Assembly: GCA_041570195.1 (NCBI GenBank)
Contig: JBFFWQ010000008.1
Coordinates: forward strand, 27,631 to 91,630
Origin: UBA11865 sp041570195
GTDB lineage: Bacteria; Chloroflexota; Anaerolineae; Promineifilales; Promineifilaceae
Length of the DNA: 64,000 bases
Reading direction: 5' to 3'
Shown here: piece by piece, positions 9,272 through 16,672 of the stretch
Layout: every line of letters starts with the position of its first letter
Numbering within the stretch: position 1 is the stretch's first letter
Notes under the pieces: generated by a model
Database searches by the model: none
Told to the model about the DNA's origin: nothing
Seen by the model: only the letters and a program-made list of their open reading frames with translations
Made by a program: the position numbers and the translations under genes

Positions 9272-9508
9272 GTGAGTAAATACAATGGACGATTCTGTTC
9301 GTGTTGGAAGGCGGCAAAACGCTGAATTGGCAGTTTGGCGGATTGGCAAGCGTTATTGTTGGCAACCAACCAGAATCGAGATACCAGATCGCCAAAGCCA
9401 GCGATTATTCTTGTGTCAAGCTTCGCAGCGGATGGTGACTCGCCAGTCGCAGCCTGGCTGGGTAGATTTAGCCCGCCTTGCGCGCGCCACAAATAAAGTC
9501 AGCTTCTC

Positions 9509-10363
9509 TTAGGATTCGTTGTAGTAGGCCAGACCCACCAATCCCGGGCCGGTGTGCGTACCGATAACCGGAGTCAGTTCTGTCAGCAACAGCTCGGCCG
9601 GCTGCAACCGTTCTTTTACCGTGCTGTAGAATTTCTCGGCCTCGTCCGGTGTGGATGCGTGCAATACCGCTGCGTGGAGTGGACCCTTCCCGGCCGCATC
9701 CTCCGCGATGATATCCAGCGCCCTGTCGAGCGCCTTTCGCTTGGTACGCACCGACGCCAATGGCTCGATCTTGCCATCGACCAAATGAAGCAAAGGTTTA
9801 ATCGACAATACGGAACCAACGAGTCGCTGCGCGCCACCAATTCGCCCGCCACGGTGCAAGAACTCGAGCGTATCGACCACAAATACAGCCCTCACGTTCG
9901 GAACCAGACCGCGGGCCAATTCGGCCACTTCCGTATAGCTTTTGCCCTCGCTCACCGCATTTGCCGCAGCCAAAACGATGAAACCTTGACCCATGGAAGC
10001 CGAACGTGAATCAACTACCTCAATCGGAAAATCGGGGATCATCTTGACCGCCGCGTTGGCCGAGTCCAACGTACCGCTCAAGTGGTCTGAAACAACGATA
10101 CAGACGATACTTTCGCAACCTTCGGCAATTTCGAGGAAGAACTCGCGAAACTCGCCAGCTGAGGGCTGGGACGTTGTCGGCAATTCCTTGGCGCTGCCTA
10201 GCTGTTGATAGAACTCGTCAGCCGTTATGTCAATTCCATCGAGATAGGTCTCCCCAACCCAGTTAAGGCACTGGGGAATCACTTTGATGTCATACTCTTT
10301 TATCAGATCGACCGGAATGTTGGCAACACTGTCCGTGGCTATAGCTACTTGCTTCTTGCCCAT
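9509..10363 (-). CDS. DegV family fatty-acid-binding protein
   Basis: 284 residues from the ATG at 10363, which has a strong GGAGG ribosome site; the reading frame extends upstream to 10489 but crosses a terminator hairpin there. The start MGKKQVAIATDSVANIP and the segment PTTSQPSAGEFREFF are typical of DegV/FakB proteins, where the first conserved Thr-Ser-Gln-Pro contacts the lipid carboxylate. Other family blocks are VVDSRSASMGQGF and FLHRGGRIGGAQ. Such proteins bind a fatty acid and hand it to the FakA kinase for phospholipid synthesis. No fakA gene is in the window. It stands alone between two regulated efflux operons. Confidence 0.9.
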   Translation of the reverse strand: MGKKQVAIATDSVANIPVDLIKEYDIKVIPQCLNWVGETYLDGIDITADEFYQQLGSAKELPTTSQPSAGEFREFFLEIAEGCESIVCIVVSDHLSGTLDSANAAVKMIPDFPIEVVDSRSASMGQGFIVLAAANAVSEGKSYTEVAELARGLVPNVRAVFVVDTLEFLHRGGRIGGAQRLVGSVLSIKPLLHLVDGKIEPLASVRTKRKALDRALDIIAEDAAGKGPLHAAVLHASTPDEAEKFYSTVKERLQPAELLLTELTPVIGTHTGPGLVGLAYYNES

Positions 10364-10442
10364 TTCCTTTCCTCCCACTATCACGCCATGACCAGATGGT
10401 AACGCAATTATGCTTGATGATTGACATCCAGGCAAAAACAAC

Positions 10443-10473
10443 GACCCGCGCAACACAAGTTGCTGCGCGGGTC
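10443..10473 (-). terminator. Rho-independent terminator after the RND operon
   Basis: The 10-base arms GACCCGCGCA / TGCGCGGGTC enclose an 11-base loop. On the minus strand the hairpin is followed by GTTGTTTTTG. It lies 97 bases after the RND stop and 80 bases before the degV start, so it ends the marR-RND transcript. Confidence 0.8.
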
Positions 10474-10569
10474 GGATCATAGTCAGCAAGGATTCACCAA
10501 CTACTCTCGTTCTATTTGTCTGAAGGTCCTTCTCCTCACCCTATCAAGGGTAGTGGTGATCCGCTTGCC

Positions 10570-12324
10570 TTATGCACCGGCTTCTTCGGGCTGACGCCGG
10601 CGACGCAATTTACTGCCAGCGTCGTCAAACAGGCTGTAGACCACCGGCACGACCACCAACGTCAGGGCCGTGCTGATGATCAAACCGCCTATGACCACAA
10701 TCGCCAGCTCGGCGGCAATGATGGCACCGCTTTCCTGGCTGAGCGCCAGAGGTGTCAACGCCAGCGCGGCTGCCAGCGCGGTCATCCAGATCGGTCGCAA
10801 TCTTGTCCGTCCGCCCTGCATTAGCGCATCGTAGGCGACGTTGCCACGTTCGCGCAATTGCTGCACCAGCTCGAGTAAAACGATGGCGTTCGTCACCACG
10901 ACGCCCACCAGCATCATTAAGCCGATCATGGCCGAGATTCCAAGGACGCTGCCGCTAAGCCACAACGCCAACGCCGCCCCAACCAGGGCAAAAGGCAAGC
11001 TGAACAGAATGGTGAACGGGTGTACCAGGCTGCGGAAAGTGAGGGCCAGGATGATATAGACGATGACGATTGAATAAGCGATGGCCGAGATCATCTCCTG
11101 GAAACCCTGAGTCTGTTGCTCCGACTCGAAGCCTTCGGTGACTTCGGCTCCTGCGGGCAAGCTTCCGAGTTCTGATACGGCCTGTTTGGCAGCCCTTGTG
11201 ACACCGATCGTATCGGCCGTATCCAACTCCGCACTGAAACTCATGGCCGGCTGACCGTCAATACGTATGATCGTCTGATTACCATCCACCGCCGCCTGGT
11301 CTATACTGCTGGAGATATTTCTGAGATCTGGCTCGTCGTTCTCGTCCTGGTCTAGCGAAGCCAAGATATCCTTGACGTCATCTACAACAGGCGTCAGCTC
11401 CTCCATCGAATTGCCGGTCACGATCAGGCTGAATCCGCCGAATCCTGTTTGCGATGCGGCCGAAACAACTGCATTCTCCAAACCGAAGACGTTCTCGGCC
11501 TCGGTGCGCACCTCGTCCGTAAGCTGATCGAGTTCGTCTGGTGACTCGGCCGAGATTGTGATGTTGGCCACATTCTGGCTGACACCTCCGCCGCCAAAGA
11601 AGCTTTCGAAGCCACCCGCGCTGCCAATCTCGCTCTGAACTGTTTCGACCCCGGCCAGGGTCAAAACAGTCTGCTCGAATTCTGAAACAGCAAGATCCGT
11701 TTCGGCCATCTGAGTTCCGTTCGGCATTTCAACCGTCACATTGACCGTCGGCTCACCAATTTCCGGGATGAAGCTCTGTGGCAAGCCCCGTAGCAGGAAA
11801 AGACTGGCGGCGAAGATGAGCGTGGCAATCAACATTGTCAATCCGCGATGGCCCAAGGCCCACTTCAAGATGGGTGAATAGCGTCGCTGTAATCCGGTCT
11901 CCCGCTCCTCCGGAATCTGGTCTTTGTTTATCAGCAGATAGGCCAGAGCAGGTACGACACTGATGGCCACAAAGAAGCTGGCCAGGAGCGCATAGGTAAC
12001 TGTTAAGCCAAACGGCAGGAAGAAGGAACCGATCAATCCGCCAAACAGGCCTAGCGGAAGAAACACGGCTACGGTCGTTAGCGTGGACGAGAAAATAGCG
12101 ATGGCCACTTCGCGTGTACCTTCCAGCGCCGAAGTCTTCGTATCATCCCCTTTCTGAATGTAGCGGTAGGTATTCTCCAGTACGACGATCGAGTCGTCCA
12201 CGACCCTACCTACGGCCACCGTAAGGCCGCTGAGGGTCATGATGTTGAGCGTCACCGACGTGGGGAACAACCTCGCGAAAAACGAGATCGCTTCTATACC
12301 CGTGTCTTCGGCCAGGTTGTTAAG
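10570..12324 (-). CDS. RND transporter, C-terminal part, in frame after an internal TGA
   Basis: This is the same reading frame as the upstream part, separated from it only by the TGA at 12325-12327. An independent start could be the ATG-like M at 12270, but translation across 12271-12324 (LNNLAEDTGIEAISFFARL) also looks like normal coding sequence joining both parts. It contains the fourth-helix motif of RND pumps, LTVAVGRVVDDSIVVLENTY, with the two adjacent aspartates of the proton relay, the second periplasmic loop, and the final helices (GLMMLVGVVVTNAIVLLELV). About 585 codons. It would be inactive alone, since the first membrane helix and half of the porter domain are in the other part. 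A terminator follows at 10443-10473. Confidence 0.85.
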   Translation of the reverse strand, partial: LNNLAEDTGIEAISFFARLFPTSVTLNIMTLSGLTVAVGRVVDDSIVVLENTYRYIQKGDDTKTSALEGTREVAIAIFSSTLTTVAVFLPLGLFGGLIGSFFLPFGLTVTYALLASFFVAISVVPALAYLLINKDQIPEERETGLQRRYSPILKWALGHRGLTMLIATLIFAASLFLLRGLPQSFIPEIGEPTVNVTVEMPNGTQMAETDLAVSEFEQTVLTLAGVETVQSEIGSAGGFESFFGGGGVSQNVANITISAESPDELDQLTDEVRTEAENVFGLENAVVSAASQTGFGGFSLIVTGNSMEELTPVVDDVKDILASLDQDENDEPDLRNISSSIDQAAVDGNQTIIRIDGQPAMSFSAELDTADTIGVTRAAKQAVSELGSLPAGAEVTEGFESEQQTQGFQEMISAIAYSIVIVYIILALTFRSLVHPFTILFSLPFALVGAALALWLSGSVLGISAMIGLMMLVGVVVTNAIVLLELVQQLRERGNVAYDALMQGGRTRLRPIWMTALAAALALTPLALSQESGAIIAAELAIVVIGGLIISTALTLVVVPVVYSLFDDAGSKLRRRRQPEEAGA

Positions 12325-15300
12325 TCAGGTACCCATTGTCGGCGGCACCAACCGCATTAGAAGGAAGGCCGTGAATACCGATAAGGGAATTGAAACGCCG
12401 ACGACCAACGTGGCTCGCCAGCTCAGTTTGTATTTGCCGTGAACCCGACCGCTCAAGAATACGAGCACAACCAGGACGGCAAAGATCGCGCCCAAAATGC
12501 CTTCACGAGTAACGCCTTCAATCGATTCCTCAATCAAGGTTGCCTGCTCAAACACCAGGCTGAAAGATATCTCAGGATTCTCTTCCTGATAGGCATCCAG
12601 TTCGTCGAATACACGATGCGCTACTTCGACCGTGTTGGCATCGCCATCTTTGAACAGATTCAGAACCACGCTAGGATCGCCGTCTGTTCGCGTGATCGAG
12701 GCTTCGGGCACAAACGCCGTCACCGTGCCAGCGGCAATTCCGGCCAGCCGCTGCGCCACATCGGCTGCGAACTCGTCTCCATAATTTACGAGTAAGAATG
12801 TCAGCGCCTCGGGCGACATCATCTCCAATATCACAGGTGATAAATTGGCCACGAAACCTTCTTCATTCTCAGCCAGATACCCAAGAATCTCAGGCGTCAA
12901 CGCTTGCATCCAGGGAATCGGATCCTCGACTTGCGGCGAATTCGGGAAGAAGTTTAGCAGCATTGCTGCTCCAGGAACGAATGGATTGTCGATCAGATCG
13001 GCCGCCGTTTGGAACTGAGACGGCGCGCCATCGGGTCCAGGCTCAAGCCATGGGCCGGTCAACGCCGGGGCATCGGTTGCTACCTCATCGGTCTCAGCCT
13101 CGGATGCTTCCTCAGCTTCGGCAATCGCCAGCTGTCCAGCGCCGCCGAACTCCGTCGCCAGTTCATCTAACTCAGCTCGCAAATCGGCATCCAGGCCTTC
13201 GACGAATTCGGCCGGCAGCAAGGCGATGACTTCAGGTTGCATCACCATTAGATTGCCCGGCATCATCATCGTCAGGATCTGCAGCCCCTGCGGTCCAAAG
13301 GCTGAAACCTGGCGCATGAATTCCGGTGTAATATCGTAAGCATACTCAAGCTCAATTCCGAAGCCCTGGGCACCTTGAATGAGCAGATCCGGTAGTCGCG
13401 CCGGATCTGGCGTGGCCGTTGGCTCTTCAGTGACTACCTCCTCAACATCGGTCGCCACTTCCGCAGCCATCGATCGGTGAGCGGTGATAATCGCCAATGT
13501 TTCTTTCAGTCCCTCGTCAAGCCCGCCGACATACTCGTCCGGCAGCGCAGCCAGCACGTCCGGAGCAAGGGCCAAAATCATTTCTTGGTTTAGATCATCC
13601 AACAATTGGGGTGCATTGGTGACCAACAGGGGTATGGCCTCAGGCGTGATGTCGGCCGTAGTTTCGAGCGCAAATCCGGCCGTTGCGGCCAATTGAAGCC
13701 ACGAATCAGGCAACTGAGCAGGTTCCGGCGCTTCGCCCTGGCCAGCCAGCTGAATCGCCCGTAGTTGGCCTAAGAGCTCTTCCTCCACCTTTTCTTCAAG
13801 AGTAGGTATGACCACCGCTAGCGATTCTGGCGACACCGCACGCCAGGCGGCCGGCTCCAGCTCAACCAGCATTTGAGGTACCAGGTCGACCACAAAGCCC
13901 ATGATTTCCGGTGTAAGATCCGCGGTTGTGGCCAATTCTTGTCCGGCCTGAGCTGCTGCAACAATCCAGGTCTCGGGCAGCGGAACCGGTTCTATCTGCG
14001 GCTCTTCAGTCTCTGCCATTTCCTCGCCGACTGACTGGCCGGCTCTCACGGCGATCACAGTCAGCGTTTCCTGTAAACCTTCGTCCAGTCCCACCACATA
14101 GCTTTCCGGCAATGCTGCCAGCACCTCAGACGTGAAAGCAAATAGAATCACAGCGTCAAGGTCATCTAGGAGCTGCGGCGCTGCGCCGGACAGCATGGTG
14201 ATAGCCTCAGGATTGACATCGGCCGTGCTCTCCAATTCAAATCCGGCTGCTTCTGCCATTTGCACCCACGATTCCGGCAAAGGAACCGGCTCAGGCGTCA
14301 CTCCGTGGCCGGCAAGTTGAATCGCCTGCAATTCGGCGACGAATTCTGGCTCCGCTTGCTCGGCCAGCGCCGGCAGGGCAATCGCCAAAACATCAGGCTC
14401 GACGACACGCCAGGCAGACGGTTCCAGCTCGATTAAAACCTCCGGCGCAAAGTTGACGATTGTGCCCACGACTTCTGAACTCAAGTCCGCCGTCGTGGTC
14501 AGGTCTTGCCCAGCCTGTGCCGCTGCAGTTATCCACGACTCGGGCAACGCCAGAGGTTCCAGCTCCAATGCAGGCGGCTCCGCCATCGCCGTAGATTCAG
14601 GAGCCTGCGTTGGCTTCGCGGGCGCCTCGGCTACTGGCTCACCACGTAACATGGCCACGGATTCGCTCAAGGCATATTGGTTGAAACCCAAATCTCCGGC
14701 TAGGTCAGACAACTCTTGTTGCAGCGCTGGATCAAGTTCGCCAACATATTCCTGAGGCAATAGTGCTAACGTTTCAGGCGGGGCATATGGCAGGATCTCC
14801 GGTGGTATCATTTGCAAAACGATCAATACCTGGCTCTCGTCCTCAACCGCGTTGCTCACGCCGGCAAGAAACTCCGGTGTCACATCTTGCGCATACTCAA
14901 CCTCGATGCCCATCGACTTGGCACCCTCAATCATGACCAACGGCAACCGACCAGGATCTTCAATTTCCTCCTCCACCTCTTCGGCCAGGGCTTCTGCATC
15001 AGCCTCGGGCGGAGTCGCCACCCCTTCCTCCGGCAGTTCTTGCCCACCGCTCACGGTAACCTGGCTGACTTGCTCCAGGGCCTCTAGCCTGGGCTCTAGC
15101 TCTGCTGAGACCACCTGTTTCAATTCTGCCAGGGACAGATCGCTTGACGAGGCGCTGGCCACCACAACCGGAAGGTCACCAAGACTAAAATTGAGGACCT
15201 GTGGCGGTTCAACCCCTTCCGGCAAATCAATCTGGGCTGTGGCCGCCTCAATATCCTCCACAATGCGATCTTGATTCAGGCCAAACTCATTTCGCAGAAT

Positions 15301-15594
15301 GATAAAGGCGAAGTTTCGCGTCGTCGTCGACTCGACATTGACCACGCCATCCACCTCGGAGAGCGCTTGCTCCAATGGAACCGTGACCTCCGATAAGAAC
15401 TGGTCGGCCGATTCAGCGTTCAGCCACTGGGCCACAACGACGGTCTGTGGAAACTCGATTCTTGGAAGTAATTCGAGGTTCAGCGTAGCTGCAGCATAGA
15501 TGCCCGCCGCAATAACTAGCAAGGATAGAATCAGCACCACCCAGCGAAATCTGAGTGAGAGGCGAGTTATCATATCGAATAATCTTGTTAGCAT
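12325..15594 (-). CDS. RND transporter, N-terminal part, with repeat-expanded extracytoplasmic domain
   Basis: 1089 residues to an in-frame TGA; reading on to 10570 gives 1674 codons, about 600 more than AcrB-type pumps. Residues 1-180 are ordinary RND: first helix, then a porter segment with VPLEQALSEVDGV and VTVSGGQE. From about 959 it is ordinary again (RTDGDPSVVLNLFKDGDANT, then helices 2-3, ending in LLMRLVPPTMGT). In between, about 185-958, the usual PN2-like segment is replaced by acidic repeats of about 80 residues. Types A (348-431, 538-620), B (437-515, 627-706) and C (216-310, 733-815) share a (D/E)SW or DLLI start, a TTADLTPE-like middle and an LPxxYVxGLD-like end. It starts 1 base inside the MarR stop (TAATG), so translation is coupled. 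It probably exports lipids or drugs. Confidence 0.85.
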   Translation of the reverse strand: MLTRLFDMITRLSLRFRWVVLILSLLVIAAGIYAAATLNLELLPRIEFPQTVVVAQWLNAESADQFLSEVTVPLEQALSEVDGVVNVESTTTRNFAFIILRNEFGLNQDRIVEDIEAATAQIDLPEGVEPPQVLNFSLGDLPVVVASASSSDLSLAELKQVVSAELEPRLEALEQVSQVTVSGGQELPEEGVATPPEADAEALAEEVEEEIEDPGRLPLVMIEGAKSMGIEVEYAQDVTPEFLAGVSNAVEDESQVLIVLQMIPPEILPYAPPETLALLPQEYVGELDPALQQELSDLAGDLGFNQYALSESVAMLRGEPVAEAPAKPTQAPESTAMAEPPALELEPLALPESWITAAAQAGQDLTTTADLSSEVVGTIVNFAPEVLIELEPSAWRVVEPDVLAIALPALAEQAEPEFVAELQAIQLAGHGVTPEPVPLPESWVQMAEAAGFELESTADVNPEAITMLSGAAPQLLDDLDAVILFAFTSEVLAALPESYVVGLDEGLQETLTVIAVRAGQSVGEEMAETEEPQIEPVPLPETWIVAAAQAGQELATTADLTPEIMGFVVDLVPQMLVELEPAAWRAVSPESLAVVIPTLEEKVEEELLGQLRAIQLAGQGEAPEPAQLPDSWLQLAATAGFALETTADITPEAIPLLVTNAPQLLDDLNQEMILALAPDVLAALPDEYVGGLDEGLKETLAIITAHRSMAAEVATDVEEVVTEEPTATPDPARLPDLLIQGAQGFGIELEYAYDITPEFMRQVSAFGPQGLQILTMMMPGNLMVMQPEVIALLPAEFVEGLDADLRAELDELATEFGGAGQLAIAEAEEASEAETDEVATDAPALTGPWLEPGPDGAPSQFQTAADLIDNPFVPGAAMLLNFFPNSPQVEDPIPWMQALTPEILGYLAENEEGFVANLSPVILEMMSPEALTFLLVNYGDEFAADVAQRLAGIAAGTVTAFVPEASITRTDGDPSVVLNLFKDGDANTVEVAHRVFDELDAYQEENPEISFSLVFEQATLIEESIEGVTREGILGAIFAVLVVLVFLSGRVHGKYKLSWRATLVVGVSIPLSVFTAFLLMRLVPPTMGT
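13414..14553 (-). repeat. Tandem 570-bp internal duplication in the RND gene
   Basis: Residues 348-537 and 538-727 are two copies of a 190-codon A-B module (DNA 13984-14553 and 13414-13983). Similarity is clear up to about residue 706 and fades after. Shared landmarks at the same offset include LPE(S/T)WI..AAQAGQ, TTADL, ELEP(S/A)AWR, AIQLAG, APQLLDDL and VGGLDEGLxETL. The divergence shows the duplication is old and kept as protein, not a recent slippage. Confidence 0.8.
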
Positions 15595-16043
15595 TACTCT
15601 TCCTTCTCTGGTTCGTACAAATCAAACGTCCTGCGCATCACATCAAGTCCGCCAGCCAGTGTCATCCTGTCCGCTTCCAATAGCGGATCAAGCAAGGCGC
15701 CCAGAGTCGCTTCTGCCAGCCGACTCATTTCTTCCAGTTGGTGTCGCCCGTCAGAAGTGAGCTCAATCAATGTCACCCGCCGATCATTAGGTTTCGCTAA
15801 GCGTCGAATCCAGCCCATTTTCTCTAGCCGGCTGACCGATCTTGAAATGGTCGGCAGGCTCACATTCTGGTACTCGGCTAAATCGCTCAGATTGGCCGGG
15901 CCATAATGTAGCAGGACCATCATCTGGAAGTTTCCTGGCGTCATGAGATGGCCGGAGCGGCGAAACTCGGCGGTGAGGATTCGCATGATCTGAGGAATGA
16001 TCTGGAGGATGTTCTGCGCAAGTACGCTGGTATCTTGGGACAC
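15594..16043 (-). CDS. MarR-family regulator of the RND pump
   Basis: 149 residues, the normal size for MarR. The winged helix-turn-helix lies around residues 52-100: LSDLAEYQNVSLPTISRSVS is the DNA-reading helix region and KPNDRRVTLIELT is the wing, with the family Asp-Arg-Arg. Its stop codon overlaps the ATG of the RND gene by one base. Both genes are read from the consensus-like promoter at 16078-16105, which overlaps an inverted repeat. It therefore most likely represses its own operon until an inducer binds. The ligand is not predictable. Confidence 0.9.
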   Translation of the reverse strand: MSQDTSVLAQNILQIIPQIMRILTAEFRRSGHLMTPGNFQMMVLLHYGPANLSDLAEYQNVSLPTISRSVSRLEKMGWIRRLAKPNDRRVTLIELTSDGRHQLEEMSRLAEATLGALLDPLLEADRMTLAGGLDVMRRTFDLYEPEKEE

Positions 16044-16049
16044 GAATAG

Positions 16050-16105
16050 TTAGCCTGTCTAATTATTGAAGCGGCTAATTATATGAATCCGCCTGTCCTT
16101 GTCAA
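16050..16105 (-). promoter_or_regulatory. Promoter and operator of the marR-RND operon
   Basis: On the minus strand TTGACA (16105-16100), a 16-base spacer and TATAAT (16083-16078) make a near-perfect sigma-70 promoter. Overlapping its downstream edge is the inverted repeat TTAGCC (16050-16055) and GGCTAA (16073-16078), with an added AATTA in the middle. This is a good size and position for a MarR operator. Confidence 0.75.
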
Positions 16106-16135
16106 TATGTTGGGCTTGGCATTACTAAAGTTATC

Positions 16136-16164
16136 TTGACTTCTGCACCTGGTCAGGTTACGAT
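16136..16164 (+). promoter_or_regulatory. Promoter of glmS
   Basis: TTGACT (16136-16141), 17-base spacer, TACGAT (16159-16164). It would start RNA near 16171, about 70 bases ahead of the glmS ribozyme cleavage site and 500 bases ahead of the glmS start codon. It is divergent from the marR-RND promoter, 30 bases away. Confidence 0.55.
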
Positions 16165-16240
16165 GACTGGGTCTTATCAACAAGGTAGCGTCGATTTAGA
16201 TTTACGGCGTCGTTTACAACTGAATACGCGGGTAAAACGA

Positions 16241-16465
16241 AGCGCATGGGCCTTGCTTCAGGCAAGGTTGACGAGGTGGAGGTTCCTCACCACAAAGTGA
16301 GGTTAAGGGTGAATCTGAACAACCAGTTGGTCAGAGACCTGAAAATCGAATCATCAGCGGGTGCCTCCCAGGATTGCCACATCCTGCGTTTTCCCCCCTC
16401 CGAAATACGAGCTTTGCTACAAACCGGTTTGCGTAAGCGGCCGACAAAAGGCGGAGCAGTGGCCC
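16241..16465 (+). ncRNA. glmS self-cleaving ribozyme (glucosamine-6-phosphate-activated)
   Basis: The leader of glmS contains the ordered conserved blocks of the glmS ribozyme. The cleavage site A|GCGC is at 16241/16242. Hairpin CCTTGC-TTCAG-GCAAGG is at 16251-16267. The invariant GTTGACGAGG is at 16267-16276, and GGAGGTT at 16278-16284 pairs with CCTCC at 16364-16368. AATCGA-atca-TCAGCGGGTGCC runs 16344-16365. Hairpin CAGGAT/ATCCTG is at 16369-16386. The downstream domain has CTCCG (16398-16402) pairing with CGGAG (16452-16456), preceded by GACAAAAGG. The CGC after the cleavage site can pair with GCG at 16357-16359, as in the known pseudoknot. Unusually, about 60 bases (16285-16343), with their own hairpins CCTCAC/GTGAGG and GGTC/GACC, separate GGAGGTT from AATCGA. 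The known class cleaves glmS mRNA when glucosamine-6-phosphate is high. The final 200 bases before glmS show nothing further. Confidence 0.88.
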
Positions 16466-16672
16466 AGATCAGTCTCCTATCGGGTCCGGCCTGGAACTCA
16501 CCATGGAGGGCGTCCCAACTTACTGCAATCGATTCTTGCTGGGCGCGCCGTTTCAGCATAGTTTCTTCAGCGAAGCGGCTTTGGCACTATAGCTAAAGTT
16601 TTGTGTGGGCCACTGCCGTTACCGGCCGATTTCTCTATTGGCGCTGCCGATAATTCACGGAAGGTGATTCTC

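Noticed and set aside
9276..9508. Possible small gene between marR and degV
   Set aside because: The frames on either strand have no ribosome site and low-quality composition, and no family resemblance.
12325..12327. UGA reassigned to a sense codon
   Set aside because: TGA is the natural stop of glmS, dus and other intact genes here, so a general reassignment is not supported.
16246..16596. Open frames on both strands upstream of glmS
   Set aside because: They run through the glmS ribozyme core, lack ribosome sites and have no protein-like pattern.
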